DNA of 64,000 bases from Streptomyces sp. SDr-06 (GTDB taxonomy: Bacteria; Actinomycetota; Actinomycetes; Streptomycetales; Streptomycetaceae), in the NCBI RefSeq assembly GCF_003324565.1, contig NZ_QOLA01000028.1, forward strand, positions 31,685 through 95,684, in the 5' to 3' direction. The notes under the pieces are model-generated. The model searched no databases and was not told where the DNA came from. It saw nothing but the letters and a program-made list of their open reading frames with translations. This document shows, one piece after another, positions 32,612 through 41,800 of this stretch. The translations under genes and the position numbers were made by a program. Every line of letters begins with the position of its first letter. Position 1 is the first letter of the stretch.

Positions 32612-33363
32612 CGCGAGGCCTCCTTCGTGCCGGTCCGCTCCACCGGGCCCGAACCGGTCGGCGCCGCGACCGGGCGGCGGGCCTGCACGAGGAAGGCGGC
32701 CGCCGCGGCCCCGATCAGGGCCGGGCCGCTCGGCAGCACGTAGAGCAGCGCCCCCGCGATCACCGCGCCCAGGACCGCGGGCAGCCGGCCCGCGCGGTTT
32801 CTGCGCACCTCGTCGAGGAGCAGGACCACGAACAGCCCTGGCGTGAGCACGTCGAGGCCGAGGGTGTGCAGGAGGGCGGGGTCGGGCGCCACCGCGACGC
32901 CCAGGGCGGTGCCCGCCACCCAGGCGGGCCACTGTGCGGCGGTCGCGCCGAAGAGGAAGGGGCGGTCGAACCGTCCGCCGCCCAGGTGCGCGGCGGCCCA
33001 CGACCCGTCGACCACGGCCTGCCCCTCCAGGGCGCGGCGCAGCCGGCCGCCGCGCAGATCCCGGGCGACGGCTATGCCCATGGGGACGAATCTGACGTTG
33101 ACCAGCGCCGCGGCGGTCACGGCCGCGATCACTCCGCCGCCCGCCCCGAGCGTCGCGGCCAGCGCGAACTGCGCCGAGCCGGAGAAGACGATCAGCGAGC
33201 AGACGATGGGGGCGACCGGCCCCCAGCCCTGCGCCTGGCTGATCGCACCGAAGCTGATGGCCAGCAGGAACGACGCCGTCGCCAGCCCGGCTCCCGCCCT
33301 CAGTCCGGCATGGAAACGCTCGCGCGGCATGCCGCCGCCCCGCTCCGGCAGTTCCGTGTCCAT
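32608..33363 (-). CDS. azlC: AzlC-type amino acid exporter large subunit (pair 1)
   Basis: The 251-residue membrane protein has the AzlC signature segments AISFGAISQAQGWGP, CSLIVFSGSAQFALAATLGAGGG and ALVNVRFVPMGIAVA, with about seven hydrophobic stretches. It forms an exporter with AzlD, encoded immediately downstream with a four-base overlap. The start lies 68 bp from the divergent CGNR-regulator gene across a 30-bp palindrome, so that regulator is the likely controller. The transported substrate cannot be read from sequence. Confidence 0.9.
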   Translation of the reverse strand: MDTELPERGGGMPRERFHAGLRAGAGLATASFLLAISFGAISQAQGWGPVAPIVCSLIVFSGSAQFALAATLGAGGGVIAAVTAAALVNVRFVPMGIAVARDLRGGRLRRALEGQAVVDGSWAAAHLGGGRFDRPFLFGATAAQWPAWVAGTALGVAVAPDPALLHTLGLDVLTPGLFVVLLLDEVRRNRAGRLPAVLGAVIAGALLYVLPSGPALIGAAAAAFLVQARRPVAAPTGSGPVERTGTKEASR

Positions 33364-33372
33364 ACCTCGACC

Positions 33373-33402
33373 CTAACAAGCTAAAGCGTCTTTGCTCGTT
33401 AG
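33373..33402. promoter_or_regulatory. Near-palindromic operator between azlC and CGNR gene
   Basis: CTAACAAGC and GCTCGTTAG are inverted copies (8 of 9 bases) separated by 12 bp; the centre also contains AAAG-CGT-CTTT. The element is AT-rich compared with its surroundings and sits in the 68-bp divergent promoter region, so it can control both genes. The protein that binds is not proven; the adjacent CGNR protein is the obvious candidate. Confidence 0.6.
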
Positions 33403-33431
33403 TTTTTCGGTCGGCCCTTTAGGATGGAACC

Positions 33432-34112
33432 GTGAGCGACACGCAGACCAGCCCTCAGGACCGGGCCGCGGCCGACCGGAGGGGCCAGGGCCGGGACCAG
33501 GACACGGTCGGGCCCTCGTTCGTCGGCGGCCATCCCGTCCTCGACTTCGTCAACACCGAGGCTTGGCGCTTGGACGGGACCCGCCGGGCCGAGCGGGTCA
33601 CGGAGGGCTTCTCGGGCTGGCTCGACTGGGCCGCGAGGGCCGGACTGTTCGGGGCCGACGAGGCGGCGAAGCTGCGCGCTGCGGCCGACGCGGCTGTTGG
33701 AGGCGCGACCGAGCGCGAACTGGCCGCGCTGCGGGCGCTGCGCGACTGCCTGGGTGCGCTTCTGGACGCTCTCACGCAGGGGCAGGAGCCTCCCGGAGCC
33801 GCCTGGGAGGCCTTGCGCAAGGCGCTGCTGCGCGCCCGCGAGGCGGCCGATCTGCCGCCCTCGCTGCCCCTGCGCTGGGAGCCGCGCGGCGAGCGGACAG
33901 CGGATCTGCGGCACGCGCTCGCGCTGCGGGCGGAGGAGCTGCTGGGCGGCCCCGAGTTGTCGCGGGTGCGGCGTTGCGCGGGCCCCGGCTGTGGCTGGTT
34001 CTTCCTCGACCGGACGCGCGGCGGCACCCGGCGCTGGTGCAGTTCGGGCGACTGCGGCAACCGCGACCGCGCCCGCCGCCACTACGCGCGGACCCGGCAG
34101 GCCGCCTCCTGA
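33432..34112 (+). CDS. CGNR zinc-finger transcriptional regulator with ABATE domain
   Basis: The 226-residue protein starts with a stretch rich in Gln and Arg, then an ABATE (putative stress-response ligand) domain with FVGGHPVLDFVNTEAWRLDG, and ends in the zinc finger CAGPGCGWFFLDRTRGG..RRWCSSGDCGNRDRARRHYAR, which contains the CGNR motif. Such proteins bind DNA and regulate nearby genes. It is divergent from azlC-azlD over a palindrome. GTG 33432 fits the start; AGGAT lies about nine bases upstream. Inducer unknown; an amino acid is plausible given the exporter. Confidence 0.9.
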   Translation: MSDTQTSPQDRAAADRRGQGRDQDTVGPSFVGGHPVLDFVNTEAWRLDGTRRAERVTEGFSGWLDWAARAGLFGADEAAKLRAAADAAVGGATERELAALRALRDCLGALLDALTQGQEPPGAAWEALRKALLRAREAADLPPSLPLRWEPRGERTADLRHALALRAEELLGGPELSRVRRCAGPGCGWFFLDRTRGGTRRWCSSGDCGNRDRARRHYARTRQAAS

Positions 34113-34131
34113 GACGGCTCGGGGAATCGGT

Positions 34132-35364
34132 TCAGGCGGAGTCGGCGGGGGCCGAGCCGCGCGGCTGGTGCCTGCCGTGGACCCGGGGGTCGTCGGTCAC
34201 GTCGTACCGCTTCACATAGGCGCCGAGGAACGCCTGCAGGGTGGCGACCGCCGGGATCGCGATGAGCGCGCCGACCGCGCCCATGAGGGCCGTTCCCGCG
34301 ATCACCGAGCCGAAGGCGACCGCCGGATGGATGTCCACGGTCTTCGCCGTGAGCTTGGGTTGCAGCATGTAGTTCTCGAACTGCTGGTAGACCACGACGA
34401 ACCCGAGCACCCACACCGCGTACCAGGGGTCCACCGTGAAGGCGATCAGCATGGGCAGCGCCCCCGCCAGGTAGGTGCCGATGGTGGGGATGAACTGGGA
34501 GACCAGGCCCACCCAGACCGCCAGCGCCGGGGCGTACGGAACGCCCAGGATTTCCAGCAGCACGTAGTGCGCGATGCCGGAGATGAGCGCCATGAGGCCG
34601 CGCGAGTAGAGGTAGCCGCCGGTCTTGTCGACCGCGATCTCCCAGGCCCGCAGCACCTCTGCCTGCCGGACCGGGGGCAGCACGGAGCAGATCGCCCGGC
34701 GCAGCCGCGGCCCGTCGGCGGCGAAGTAGAACGAGAACAGGAAGATCGTCAGCAAGCGGAACAGGCCGCCGAGGACGGTCGCGGAGACGTCGAGCACGCC
34801 GGTCGCGCTGTTCTGGACGTACTTCTGGAGCCAGTCGGAGTGGAGCACGCTGTCGCGCACCTCGACCCTCGAGAGATCCGTGTGGAAGGTGTGGTTGACC
34901 CAGTTGATCACCGAGTCGAGGTACTTGGGGAACTGCTCGACCATGTCGACGATCTGCCCCGCCAGCATCGAGCCGAGCAGCACCACGAAGCCGACCGTGG
35001 CGATCGTCAGGGCGAGGAAGACCAGGAACGTGGCCAGGCCCCGGCGCATCCCACGGGCCGCCATCCGACCGACCGCGGGCTCCATGGCGAGGGCGACGAA
35101 GAACGCGATCAGGATGTTGATCAGCAGGCCGATGAGCTGGTGGAAGGCCCAACTGCCCAGCTGGAAACAGGCGTACAGGGCAAGGACGAGCACCGCGGCC
35201 CGGGGCAGCCAGCGGGGCATGCGGGCGGGGCCGCCCGCCCTCAGGGGGCTCGCCGGAGGTTCGCCGGAGCCCGGCGGGTCGCCGCGCAGGCCGTCCGCCG
35301 GACCGGCTCCGCGGTCGTCAGTGTCGATCTCATCAGTCGGTGCCACGGAGCAAGTCTCGCCCAT
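34132..35364 (-). CDS. AI-2E family (PerM-like) permease
   Basis: The 410-residue membrane protein has the family's eight-helix pattern: WLPRAAVLVLALYACFQLG, LIGLLINILIAFFVALAMEP, FLVFLALTIATVGFVVLLG, then a soluble loop (about 140-200), LTIFLFSFYFAADGPRL, PTIGTYLAGALPMLIAFT and the C-terminal VIAGTALMGAVGALIAIPAVATL. Members include the AI-2 exporter TqsA and Na+/H+-type transporters; substrate is undetermined here. The 45-residue N terminus is disordered; GTG seven codons in is an alternative start. It converges on the CGNR gene with only 19 bp between stops. Confidence 0.9.
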   Translation of the reverse strand: MGETCSVAPTDEIDTDDRGAGPADGLRGDPPGSGEPPASPLRAGGPARMPRWLPRAAVLVLALYACFQLGSWAFHQLIGLLINILIAFFVALAMEPAVGRMAARGMRRGLATFLVFLALTIATVGFVVLLGSMLAGQIVDMVEQFPKYLDSVINWVNHTFHTDLSRVEVRDSVLHSDWLQKYVQNSATGVLDVSATVLGGLFRLLTIFLFSFYFAADGPRLRRAICSVLPPVRQAEVLRAWEIAVDKTGGYLYSRGLMALISGIAHYVLLEILGVPYAPALAVWVGLVSQFIPTIGTYLAGALPMLIAFTVDPWYAVWVLGFVVVYQQFENYMLQPKLTAKTVDIHPAVAFGSVIAGTALMGAVGALIAIPAVATLQAFLGAYVKRYDVTDDPRVHGRHQPRGSAPADSA

Positions 35365-35520
35365 GGGTCCGACAACGGGCCGCCGTACCCGATCCGGCCG
35401 CCCGGCGGGGTGCCGCCCCCGTCACCCGGAACGGGGTCCTTCACCCGAAGGCGGCCGTCCCGCGCTCCCGCGGCGGCACGCACCCGTCCCGATTCGGCCA
35501 CCCCCCCCCGCAGGCTGCCC

Positions 35521-35715
35521 TCACCGCCTGTCGGCGGGCACGTCCATGGCGGCGCAGACCGCCCGCCAGACGTCCTTCGCCTCCCAGCCCGCGTCGAGCG
35601 CCTCGTGCACGGTGCGCCCGCCCAGTTCCGTCATCACATGGTCCCGAGCGAAGGAGTCCGCGTAGCCGGCGCCGAAGTGCTCGGCCATCCGCTCCCAGAA
35701 AATCGTCAACCGCAT
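35521..35715 (-). CDS. DUF3046 family protein
   Basis: The 64-residue protein MRLTIFWERMAEHFGAGYAD.. with HVMTELGGRTVHEALDAGW and KDVWRAVCAAMDVP matches DUF3046, a small actinobacterial family commonly near recA-recX. No function is known. ATG 35715. The 156-bp gap to the AI-2E permease start contains nothing recognisable. Confidence 0.88.
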   Translation of the reverse strand: MRLTIFWERMAEHFGAGYADSFARDHVMTELGGRTVHEALDAGWEAKDVWRAVCAAMDVPADRR

Positions 35716-35795
35716 GACTCAAGTATCCCGCCCCTGAGAGTGCAGCCCCGGCCGCAGGGCTTGCCCACGGCTCCAGGGGCCCTACCGTCTCCCCC

Positions 35796-36728
35796 ATGGC
35801 TGGTTCCGGAGCATCCCCCCACTCCCCCGACTCACCCCTGGCGCGCGCCGAACACTTCATCTGGCTGACAGCCAGGGTGCTCGAACAGCGCCGGTTCGCC
35901 TATCACTTCCTCGGCAAGGACGCCGACGCCGTCGAGGCGGCGCTCTCCGCCTATCAGGGTGACGACGGCGGCTACGGCCACGCGCTCGAACCCGATCTGC
36001 GTGGCCCCGTCAGCCAGCCCCTGCACACCGCGCACGCGCTGCGGGTCCTGGACTCGGTGGGCCGGGTCGGCGGGCAGCGCGTGGAGCGGCTGTGCCGCTA
36101 TCTGACGGACGTCTCCACCAAGGACGGCGCGCTGCCCGCGCTGCACCCCTCGCAGCGCGGCTATCCGGCGGCACCGTTCGTCCCGGTGCTCGACGACCCG
36201 CCCAGCGCCCTGCTGACCACCGGCCCGGTGGTCGGGCTGCTGCACCGCAACGAGGTGTGGCACGCGTGGCTGTTCCGGGCCACCGACTTCTGCTGGGCCG
36301 CGGTCGACTCGCTGGGGCGTACACATCCGTACGAGGTCGAGGCGGCCGTCGCCTTCCTGGACGGCGCCCCCGACCGCTCCCGCGCCGAGGCGGCCGCCGA
36401 CCGGCTCGGCCGGCTGGTCAGGGAGCAGGGGCTCGCGGTCCTCGACCCGGCGCGGGTCGCCGACTATCCGGTCGCCGAGGGGTACGCCCCGGGCGAGCAC
36501 CACTTCCCGCACGACTACGCGCCCGTGCCCGAGTCGCTGGCCCGGCGCTGGTTCACCGACGAGGAGATGAGGCGCTCGCTCGACCACCTGGAGGCGGAGC
36601 AGCGTGAGGACGGCGGCTGGCCGATCCGCTGGCGCGCCTGGGCGCCCGGCACAGCCCTGGAGTGCCGCCCCATGGTGACGATCGAGGCGCTGCGCACGCT
36701 GCGCGCCCACGGCCGCGCCATCGGGTGA
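35796..36728 (+). CDS. Prenyltransferase/squalene-cyclase-like alpha-alpha toroid protein
   Basis: The 310-residue protein has repeated QxxGxW-like segments of the alpha-alpha toroid fold: AYQGDDGGYGHALEPDLRG, LSTKDGALPAL-like TDVSTKDGALPALHPS and EQREDGGWPIRWRAWAPGT. It lacks the DxDD or zinc ligands that mark real cyclases or prenyltransferases, so its activity is unknown. ATG 35796 follows a short region divergent from the DUF3046 gene. It converges on azlD through a shared hairpin. The call is structural only. Confidence 0.75.
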   Translation: MAGSGASPHSPDSPLARAEHFIWLTARVLEQRRFAYHFLGKDADAVEAALSAYQGDDGGYGHALEPDLRGPVSQPLHTAHALRVLDSVGRVGGQRVERLCRYLTDVSTKDGALPALHPSQRGYPAAPFVPVLDDPPSALLTTGPVVGLLHRNEVWHAWLFRATDFCWAAVDSLGRTHPYEVEAAVAFLDGAPDRSRAEAAADRLGRLVREQGLAVLDPARVADYPVAEGYAPGEHHFPHDYAPVPESLARRWFTDEEMRRSLDHLEAEQREDGGWPIRWRAWAPGTALECRPMVTIEALRTLRAHGRAIG

Positions 36729-36752
36729 CCTGGCGGACGGCAGGGCCGAGGG

Positions 36753-36776
36753 GCGGGGCGGTCCCAGCCGCCCCGC
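36753..36776. terminator. Hairpin between convergent toroid-protein and azlD genes
   Basis: A 9-bp stem GCGGGGCGG / CCGCCCCGC with a six-base loop, directly abutting the azlD stop codon. Confidence 0.65.
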
Positions 36777-37085
36777 TCAGCCGCCGAGGGCGCGTACGCC
36801 CGCCGTCACGAGGACTGCGGCCCCCACGATCACCAGGAACGGGGCGCGCAGCACCAGAGCGACGGCCGCCGCCGCGAGCCCGGCCGCCCGGGCGTCGAGC
36901 AGCACCTGGTGGCCGCTGCTGAAGGTCTGCTGCGCGGTGAGGGCGGCGAGCAGGGCCACCGGCAGCAGCGCGGCCAGCCGCTTGACGAGCGGTCGCTCCA
37001 GGGCTCCGGCGGGGACCAGCAGGCCCAGAAGCTTGACGAGGTAGCAGCCGAGGGCGGTGGCCGCGATGGCGATCCAGACGTTCAA
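36777..37085 (-). CDS. azlD: AzlD-type amino acid exporter small subunit (pair 2)
   Basis: The 102-residue membrane protein starts with NVWIAIAATALGCYLVKLLG and has AzlD-like segments LAALLPVALLAALTAQQTF and APFLVIVGAAVLVTAGV. A TTG start at 37085 is inferred because it overlaps the azlC stop (TTGA) and gives exactly the length of the other AzlD in the window; the longer open frame overlaps azlC deeply. Partner of the following AzlC. Confidence 0.82.
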   Translation of the reverse strand: MNVWIAIAATALGCYLVKLLGLLVPAGALERPLVKRLAALLPVALLAALTAQQTFSSGHQVLLDARAAGLAAAAVALVLRAPFLVIVGAAVLVTAGVRALGG

Positions 37086-37909
37086 CGCGCTTCTCCCTTC
37101 GCGGAGTTCCCGGTCTCGTCGGTCCGTTCCGGGGCCCTGTCGTCCTGGGACGGGAATGTCTCGGGCCCGGCCGCATTGGTCCGCCCCATCGGGCTCCGCC
37201 CCTTCAGGAAGAGCACGATGGGCGCGGCGAGCGCGGCGAGCAGGACGGGCGCTCCGGCGGGCAGCACCGGCACCAGCGCCAGGACGAAGACGACGGCGAG
37301 GGCGGCCGTGACGCGTTCGGTCGAGGTCTTGAGCATGGGCGCGAGGAGCGCGAGGAAGACCGCCGGGCTCGCGGCGTCCAGCCCCCACGCGTCGGTGTCG
37401 CCCAGAGCCTGCGCGCCCAGGGCTCCGGCGAGCGTGGTCAGGTTCCACAGCACGTACAGGCTGAGACCGGTGACGGCGAAGCCGATGCGCGCGGCCCGCC
37501 GGGTCGGCTGGGCGAGGGTCACCGCGGTGGTCTCGTCGATCACCCACTGCGCCGCCAGCGGCCGCAATGCCCGCGGCAGTGCGAGCAGTTGGGACAGGCG
37601 CAGTCCGTAGAAGGCGTTGCGGGTGCCGAGGAAGAAGGCGCCCGCCGCCGCGGTGAACGGGTTCCCACCCGCCGCGAGCGCGCCGACGAGGGCGAACTGC
37701 GAGGCGCCGGTGAACACGAGCAGGCTGAGCGCGCAGGTCTGCAGGAGGCCGAGTCCCGATCCGGCCGAGGTCACTCCGAAGGCGAACCCGGAGAGTCCGA
37801 CGGCGATGCCGACGCCCAGGGCGTCGCGCACGACGGCCGCGTCGGGTTTCGCCCCGGCTTCGGGACGTATGTCTGGGGGTGCTGTCTGTTCTGCTGCCAC
37901 ACCCCGCAC
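37082..37909 (-). CDS. azlC: AzlC-type amino acid exporter large subunit (pair 2)
   Basis: The 275-residue protein has AzlC landmarks GVTSAGSGLGLLQTCALSLLVFTGASQFALVGALAAGGN (split by helices), GTRNAFYGLRLSQLLALP and AAQWVIDETTAVTLAQ. The C-terminal 45 residues form a charged hydrophilic tail. It lies 78 bp downstream of the AraC-type gene on the same strand, an arrangement seen for exporters controlled by their own AraC regulator. GTG 37909 is used, GTG 37900 is equally possible; neither has a strong ribosome binding site, suggesting coupling or leaderless expression. Confidence 0.88.
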   Translation of the reverse strand: MRGVAAEQTAPPDIRPEAGAKPDAAVVRDALGVGIAVGLSGFAFGVTSAGSGLGLLQTCALSLLVFTGASQFALVGALAAGGNPFTAAAGAFFLGTRNAFYGLRLSQLLALPRALRPLAAQWVIDETTAVTLAQPTRRAARIGFAVTGLSLYVLWNLTTLAGALGAQALGDTDAWGLDAASPAVFLALLAPMLKTSTERVTAALAVVFVLALVPVLPAGAPVLLAALAAPIVLFLKGRSPMGRTNAAGPETFPSQDDRAPERTDETGNSAKGEAR

Positions 37910-37987
37910 GTTAGAAGAAGGCGGCGTCCCGTTCTTGTACGTTCTTGCACGGCGCCGTTCGGATGCGGCCTCCGCTCCCCTGCGCCC

Positions 37988-38815
37988 TCAGGTGCTGGCC
38001 CGCTCGCGGCGGTAGGCGCCGGGCGTGACGCCGACGATCCGGGTGAAGTGCCGGTTGAGGTGCGGCTGGTCGGTGAAGCCCACGGCGACGGCGGCCTCGA
38101 CCGGGGCGGTTCCCGCGTCCAGGAGGCGGCGGGCCCGGCGTACCCGCTCGCCCGTCAGCCAGGCGTGCGGCGGCAGCCCGTACTCGGCCTTGAAGGCGCG
38201 CAGCAGCGCGAACGGGCTCGTGCCCAGCTCCTTCGCCAGCTGTTCCAGGGACGGCGGCCCGGCCAGCCGCTCCGCCAGGAGGGCCCTCGCGGCCACCGCC
38301 GCACGCGCGCCCGCCGAACGGGCCGTGCGCTCGGGCAGAGGGTGCCCATGGCGGCGCAGCAGCCGGGCGACGGCGATGCGGAGCACGCTGTCGGCGGCCA
38401 GCGCGTTGCCCTGCTCGGCCGCTCGGTGCACGTCCCGGATGAGCCGGGCGGTGTCCGGGTCCTCGACGAGGCTCTCGGCGAATCCGGCGGTGCCGCGCAG
38501 GGTGGTGGTCTCCGTCGCGATGTCGGCGACGAGTCGCGCCGAGGGATAGAGCGTGGCGTACGCCCAGCCCTCGGGGACTCCGGCGTGCGCAGCGTGCGGG
38601 ACCTCCGGATTGATCATGACGACGGTGCCGGGGCGCGCCCGGAGCGTCTCGCCGGGCAGGACCACGTCCTCGACCCCGGTGCGGACCGCGCCGAGGACGA
38701 AGCCTTCGTGGGCGTGCCGCGGGAAGGTGTGGCTCACGTATCTGGCCCGGAGCAGGTCCAGGCCGGGCAGCTCCGGGTACTGCCAGTGCCGCGCCCATTC
38801 CTCGACCCCGTCCAC
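37988..38815 (-). CDS. AraC-family transcriptional regulator
   Basis: The 275-residue regulator has an N-terminal cupin ligand domain (TFPRHAHEGFVLGAVRTG, PGTVVMINPEVPHAAHAG) and two C-terminal helix-turn-helix motifs (SLEQLAKELGTSPFALLRAFKAEYG and AVAVGFTDQPHLNRHFTRIVG). GTG 38815 is chosen with GAGGA seven bases upstream; longer starts at 38842 and 38878 lack one and would overlap the divergent lhr gene. Followed by azlC-azlD, it is the likely regulator of that exporter, probably responding to an amino acid. Confidence 0.9.
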   Translation of the reverse strand: MDGVEEWARHWQYPELPGLDLLRARYVSHTFPRHAHEGFVLGAVRTGVEDVVLPGETLRARPGTVVMINPEVPHAAHAGVPEGWAYATLYPSARLVADIATETTTLRGTAGFAESLVEDPDTARLIRDVHRAAEQGNALAADSVLRIAVARLLRRHGHPLPERTARSAGARAAVAARALLAERLAGPPSLEQLAKELGTSPFALLRAFKAEYGLPPHAWLTGERVRRARRLLDAGTAPVEAAVAVGFTDQPHLNRHFTRIVGVTPGAYRRERAST

Positions 38816-38871
38816 GCCTCCATCCTCGCAGGTCCGGGCCATTGTCAGTGGGTGGGTGCACGATGGGGACC

Positions 38872-41800
38872 ATGGCACGGACAGCGCTGGACACCTTCTC
38901 GCCCGCGACGCGCGGCTGGTTCACGGGGGCCTTCACCGCGCCCACCGCAGCGCAGGAAGGCGCGTGGCGGGCGATCGCGGAAGGGTCGGACGTCCTGGTC
39001 GTGGCGCCGACCGGGTCCGGCAAGACCCTGGCCGCCTTCCTCGCCGCGCTCGACCGGCTGGCCGCCACGCCTCCGCCCGCAGAGGCGAAGAAGCGCTGCC
39101 GGGTGCTGTACGTGTCTCCCCTCAAGGCCCTCGCGGTCGACGTGGAGCGCAATCTGCGCTCCCCGCTGACCGGGATCCGCCAGGAGTCGGTCCGGCTCGG
39201 GCTGCCCGAGCCGGAGGTCCGCGTCGGCATCCGGTCCGGCGACACCCCGGCCGCCGAGCGCCGGGCCCTGACCACCCGGCCGCCGGACATCCTGATCACC
39301 ACGCCCGAGTCGCTGTTCCTGATGCTCACGTCCGCCGCGCGCGAGGCGCTCGAAGGCATCGAGACGGTGATCCTGGACGAGGTGCACGCGGTGGCCGGCA
39401 CCAAGCGGGGGGCCCATCTGGCGCTCTCCCTGGAGCGCTTGGACGAACTGCTCCCGAAGCCCGCCCGTCGCATCGGCCTGTCGGCGACGGTGCGTCCGGT
39501 GGACGAGGTGGCGCGCTACCTCTCCCCGCAGCGCAAGGTCGAGATCGTCCAGCCGCCTTCCGCCAAGGAGTTCGACCTTTCGGTGGTCGTGCCGGTGGAG
39601 GACCTGGCCGAGCTGGCGGGCTCACCCGCGGCCGACGCCCAGGAGGGGGCCGAGAAGCCGTCGATCTGGCCCCATGTCGAGGAGCGCATCGTCGACCTGG
39701 TCCAGGCACACCGCTCGACCATCGTGTTCGCCAACTCGCGCCGCCTCGCAGAGCGTCTGTGCAACCGGCTCAACGAGATCGCGTACGAGCGGGCCACCGG
39801 CGCGCCGCTTCCCGAGGCGCACTCCCCCGCGGACCTGATGGGCGGTTCGGGCGCCGCCACCGGGGCCCCGCCACTGCTCGCCAAGGCGCACCACGGTTCG
39901 GTCTCCAAGGAGCAGCGGGCGCTCGTGGAGGAGGACCTGAAGGCCGGGCGGCTCCCGGCGGTGGTGGCCACCTCCAGTCTTGAGCTGGGCATCGACATGG
40001 GCGCGGTGGACCTGGTGGTCCAGGTCGAGTCGCCCCCCTCGGTGGCCTCCGGGCTGCAGCGGGTGGGCCGGGCGGGCCACCAGGTGGGCGCCGTCTCCAC
40101 CGGGGTGGTCTTCCCCAAGTACCGCGGCGACCTGGTCCAGTCGGCGGTGGTCACCGAGCGGATGCGCGCGGGGGCGATCGAGTCCCTGCGCATCCCCTCC
40201 AACCCGCTGGACGTGCTGGCCCAGCAGCTGGTCGCGATGACCGCGCTGGACACCTGGCAGGTGGACGACCTGATGGCGCTGGTGCGCCGGGCCACGCCGT
40301 TCGCCGCGCTTCCCGAGTCGGCGTTCACCGCGGTCCTGGACATGCTGGCGGGCCGCTACCCCTCCGACGCCTTCGCGGAGCTGCGGCCGCGGGTGGTGTG
40401 GGACCGGGTGGCGGGCACGGTCACCGGGCGCCCCGGCGCCCAGCGGCTCGCCGTCACCTCGGGCGGCACCATCCCCGACCGCGGCCTGTTCGGCGTCTTC
40501 CTCGCCGGAGCCGACCCGAAGAAGGGCGGCGGCCGGGTCGGCGAGCTCGACGAGGAGATGGTGTACGAGTCGCGGGTGGGCGACGTCTTCACCCTCGGCA
40601 CCACCTCCTGGCGGATCGAGGACATCACCCGCGACCGGGTCCTCGTCTCGCCCGCGCCCGGCGTGCCCGGCCGACTGCCCTTCTGGAAGGGCGACCAGCT
40701 GGGCCGCCCGCTCGAACTGGGCCGCGCGCTCGGCGCGTTCCTGCGCGAGGTCGGCTCGCTCACGCCCGACGACGCCCGGCTGCGCCTGCTGAGCGCGGGC
40801 CTCGACGCCTGGGCCGCGGACAATGTGATCGGCTATCTCGACGAGCAGCGCCGCGCCTGCGGCCACATCCCGGACGACCGCACGATCCTGGTCGAGCGCT
40901 TCCGGGACGAGCTCGGCGACTGGCGTGTCGTCATCCACTCCCCCTTCGGCGCCCAGGTGCACGCCCCGTGGGCGCTCGCGCTCGGCGCCCGCCTGGCCGA
41001 GCGGTACGGGATGGACGCCCAGGTCATGCATGCCGACGACGGCATCGTGCTGCGGCTGCCCGACGCCGACCTGATGGGGTTGGACCTCCTCGACCAGGAC
41101 CCCGCGCACCTCGACTCGACGTACGACAGCGACCAGGCCCCCGTGGGGGCCGCGGACGCGGTGTTCGACAAGGGCGAGATCGAGCAGATCGTCACCGACC
41201 AGGTGGGCAGTTCCGCGCTGTTCGCCTCCCGCTTCCGCGAGTGCGCCGCCCGCGCCCTGCTGCTGCCCCGGCGCAACCCGGGCAAGCGCACCCCGCTGTG
41301 GCAGCAGCGCCAGCGGGCGGCCCAACTACTCCAGGTGGCAAGCGAGTTCGGCTCGTTCCCCATCGTCCTGGAGGCGGTCCGCGAGTGCCTCCAGGACGTC
41401 TTCGACGTGCCCGGCCTGACCGAGCTGATGGGGGACCTCGAAGCCCGCAGGGTGCGTCTGGTCGAGGTCACCACGCCCGAGCCGTCCCCGTTCGCCCGCT
41501 CCCTTCTGTTCGGCTATGTCGCCCAGTTCCTGTACGAGGGCGACTCCCCGCTCGCCGAACGGCGGGCCGCAGCGCTCTCCCTCGACTCCCGCCTGCTCGC
41601 CGAGCTCCTGGGCCAGGCCGAGCTGCGGGAGCTGCTCGACGCCGAGGTCCTGACCGAGCTGGAGCAGGAGCTCCAGTGGCTCACCGAGGACCGCCGCATC
41701 AAGGACGTCGAGGGCGTCGCCGACCTGCTGCGGGTCCTCGGGCCGCTCACCGACGCCGAGTTGGCGGCCCGGGGCGCCGAGCCCGGCTGGGCCCCGGAGC

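Noticed and set aside
34132..35364. Specific role of the AI-2E permease in autoinducer-2 transport
   Set aside because: The family includes transporters of other substrates and nothing in the context (no luxS or lsr genes) supports AI-2.
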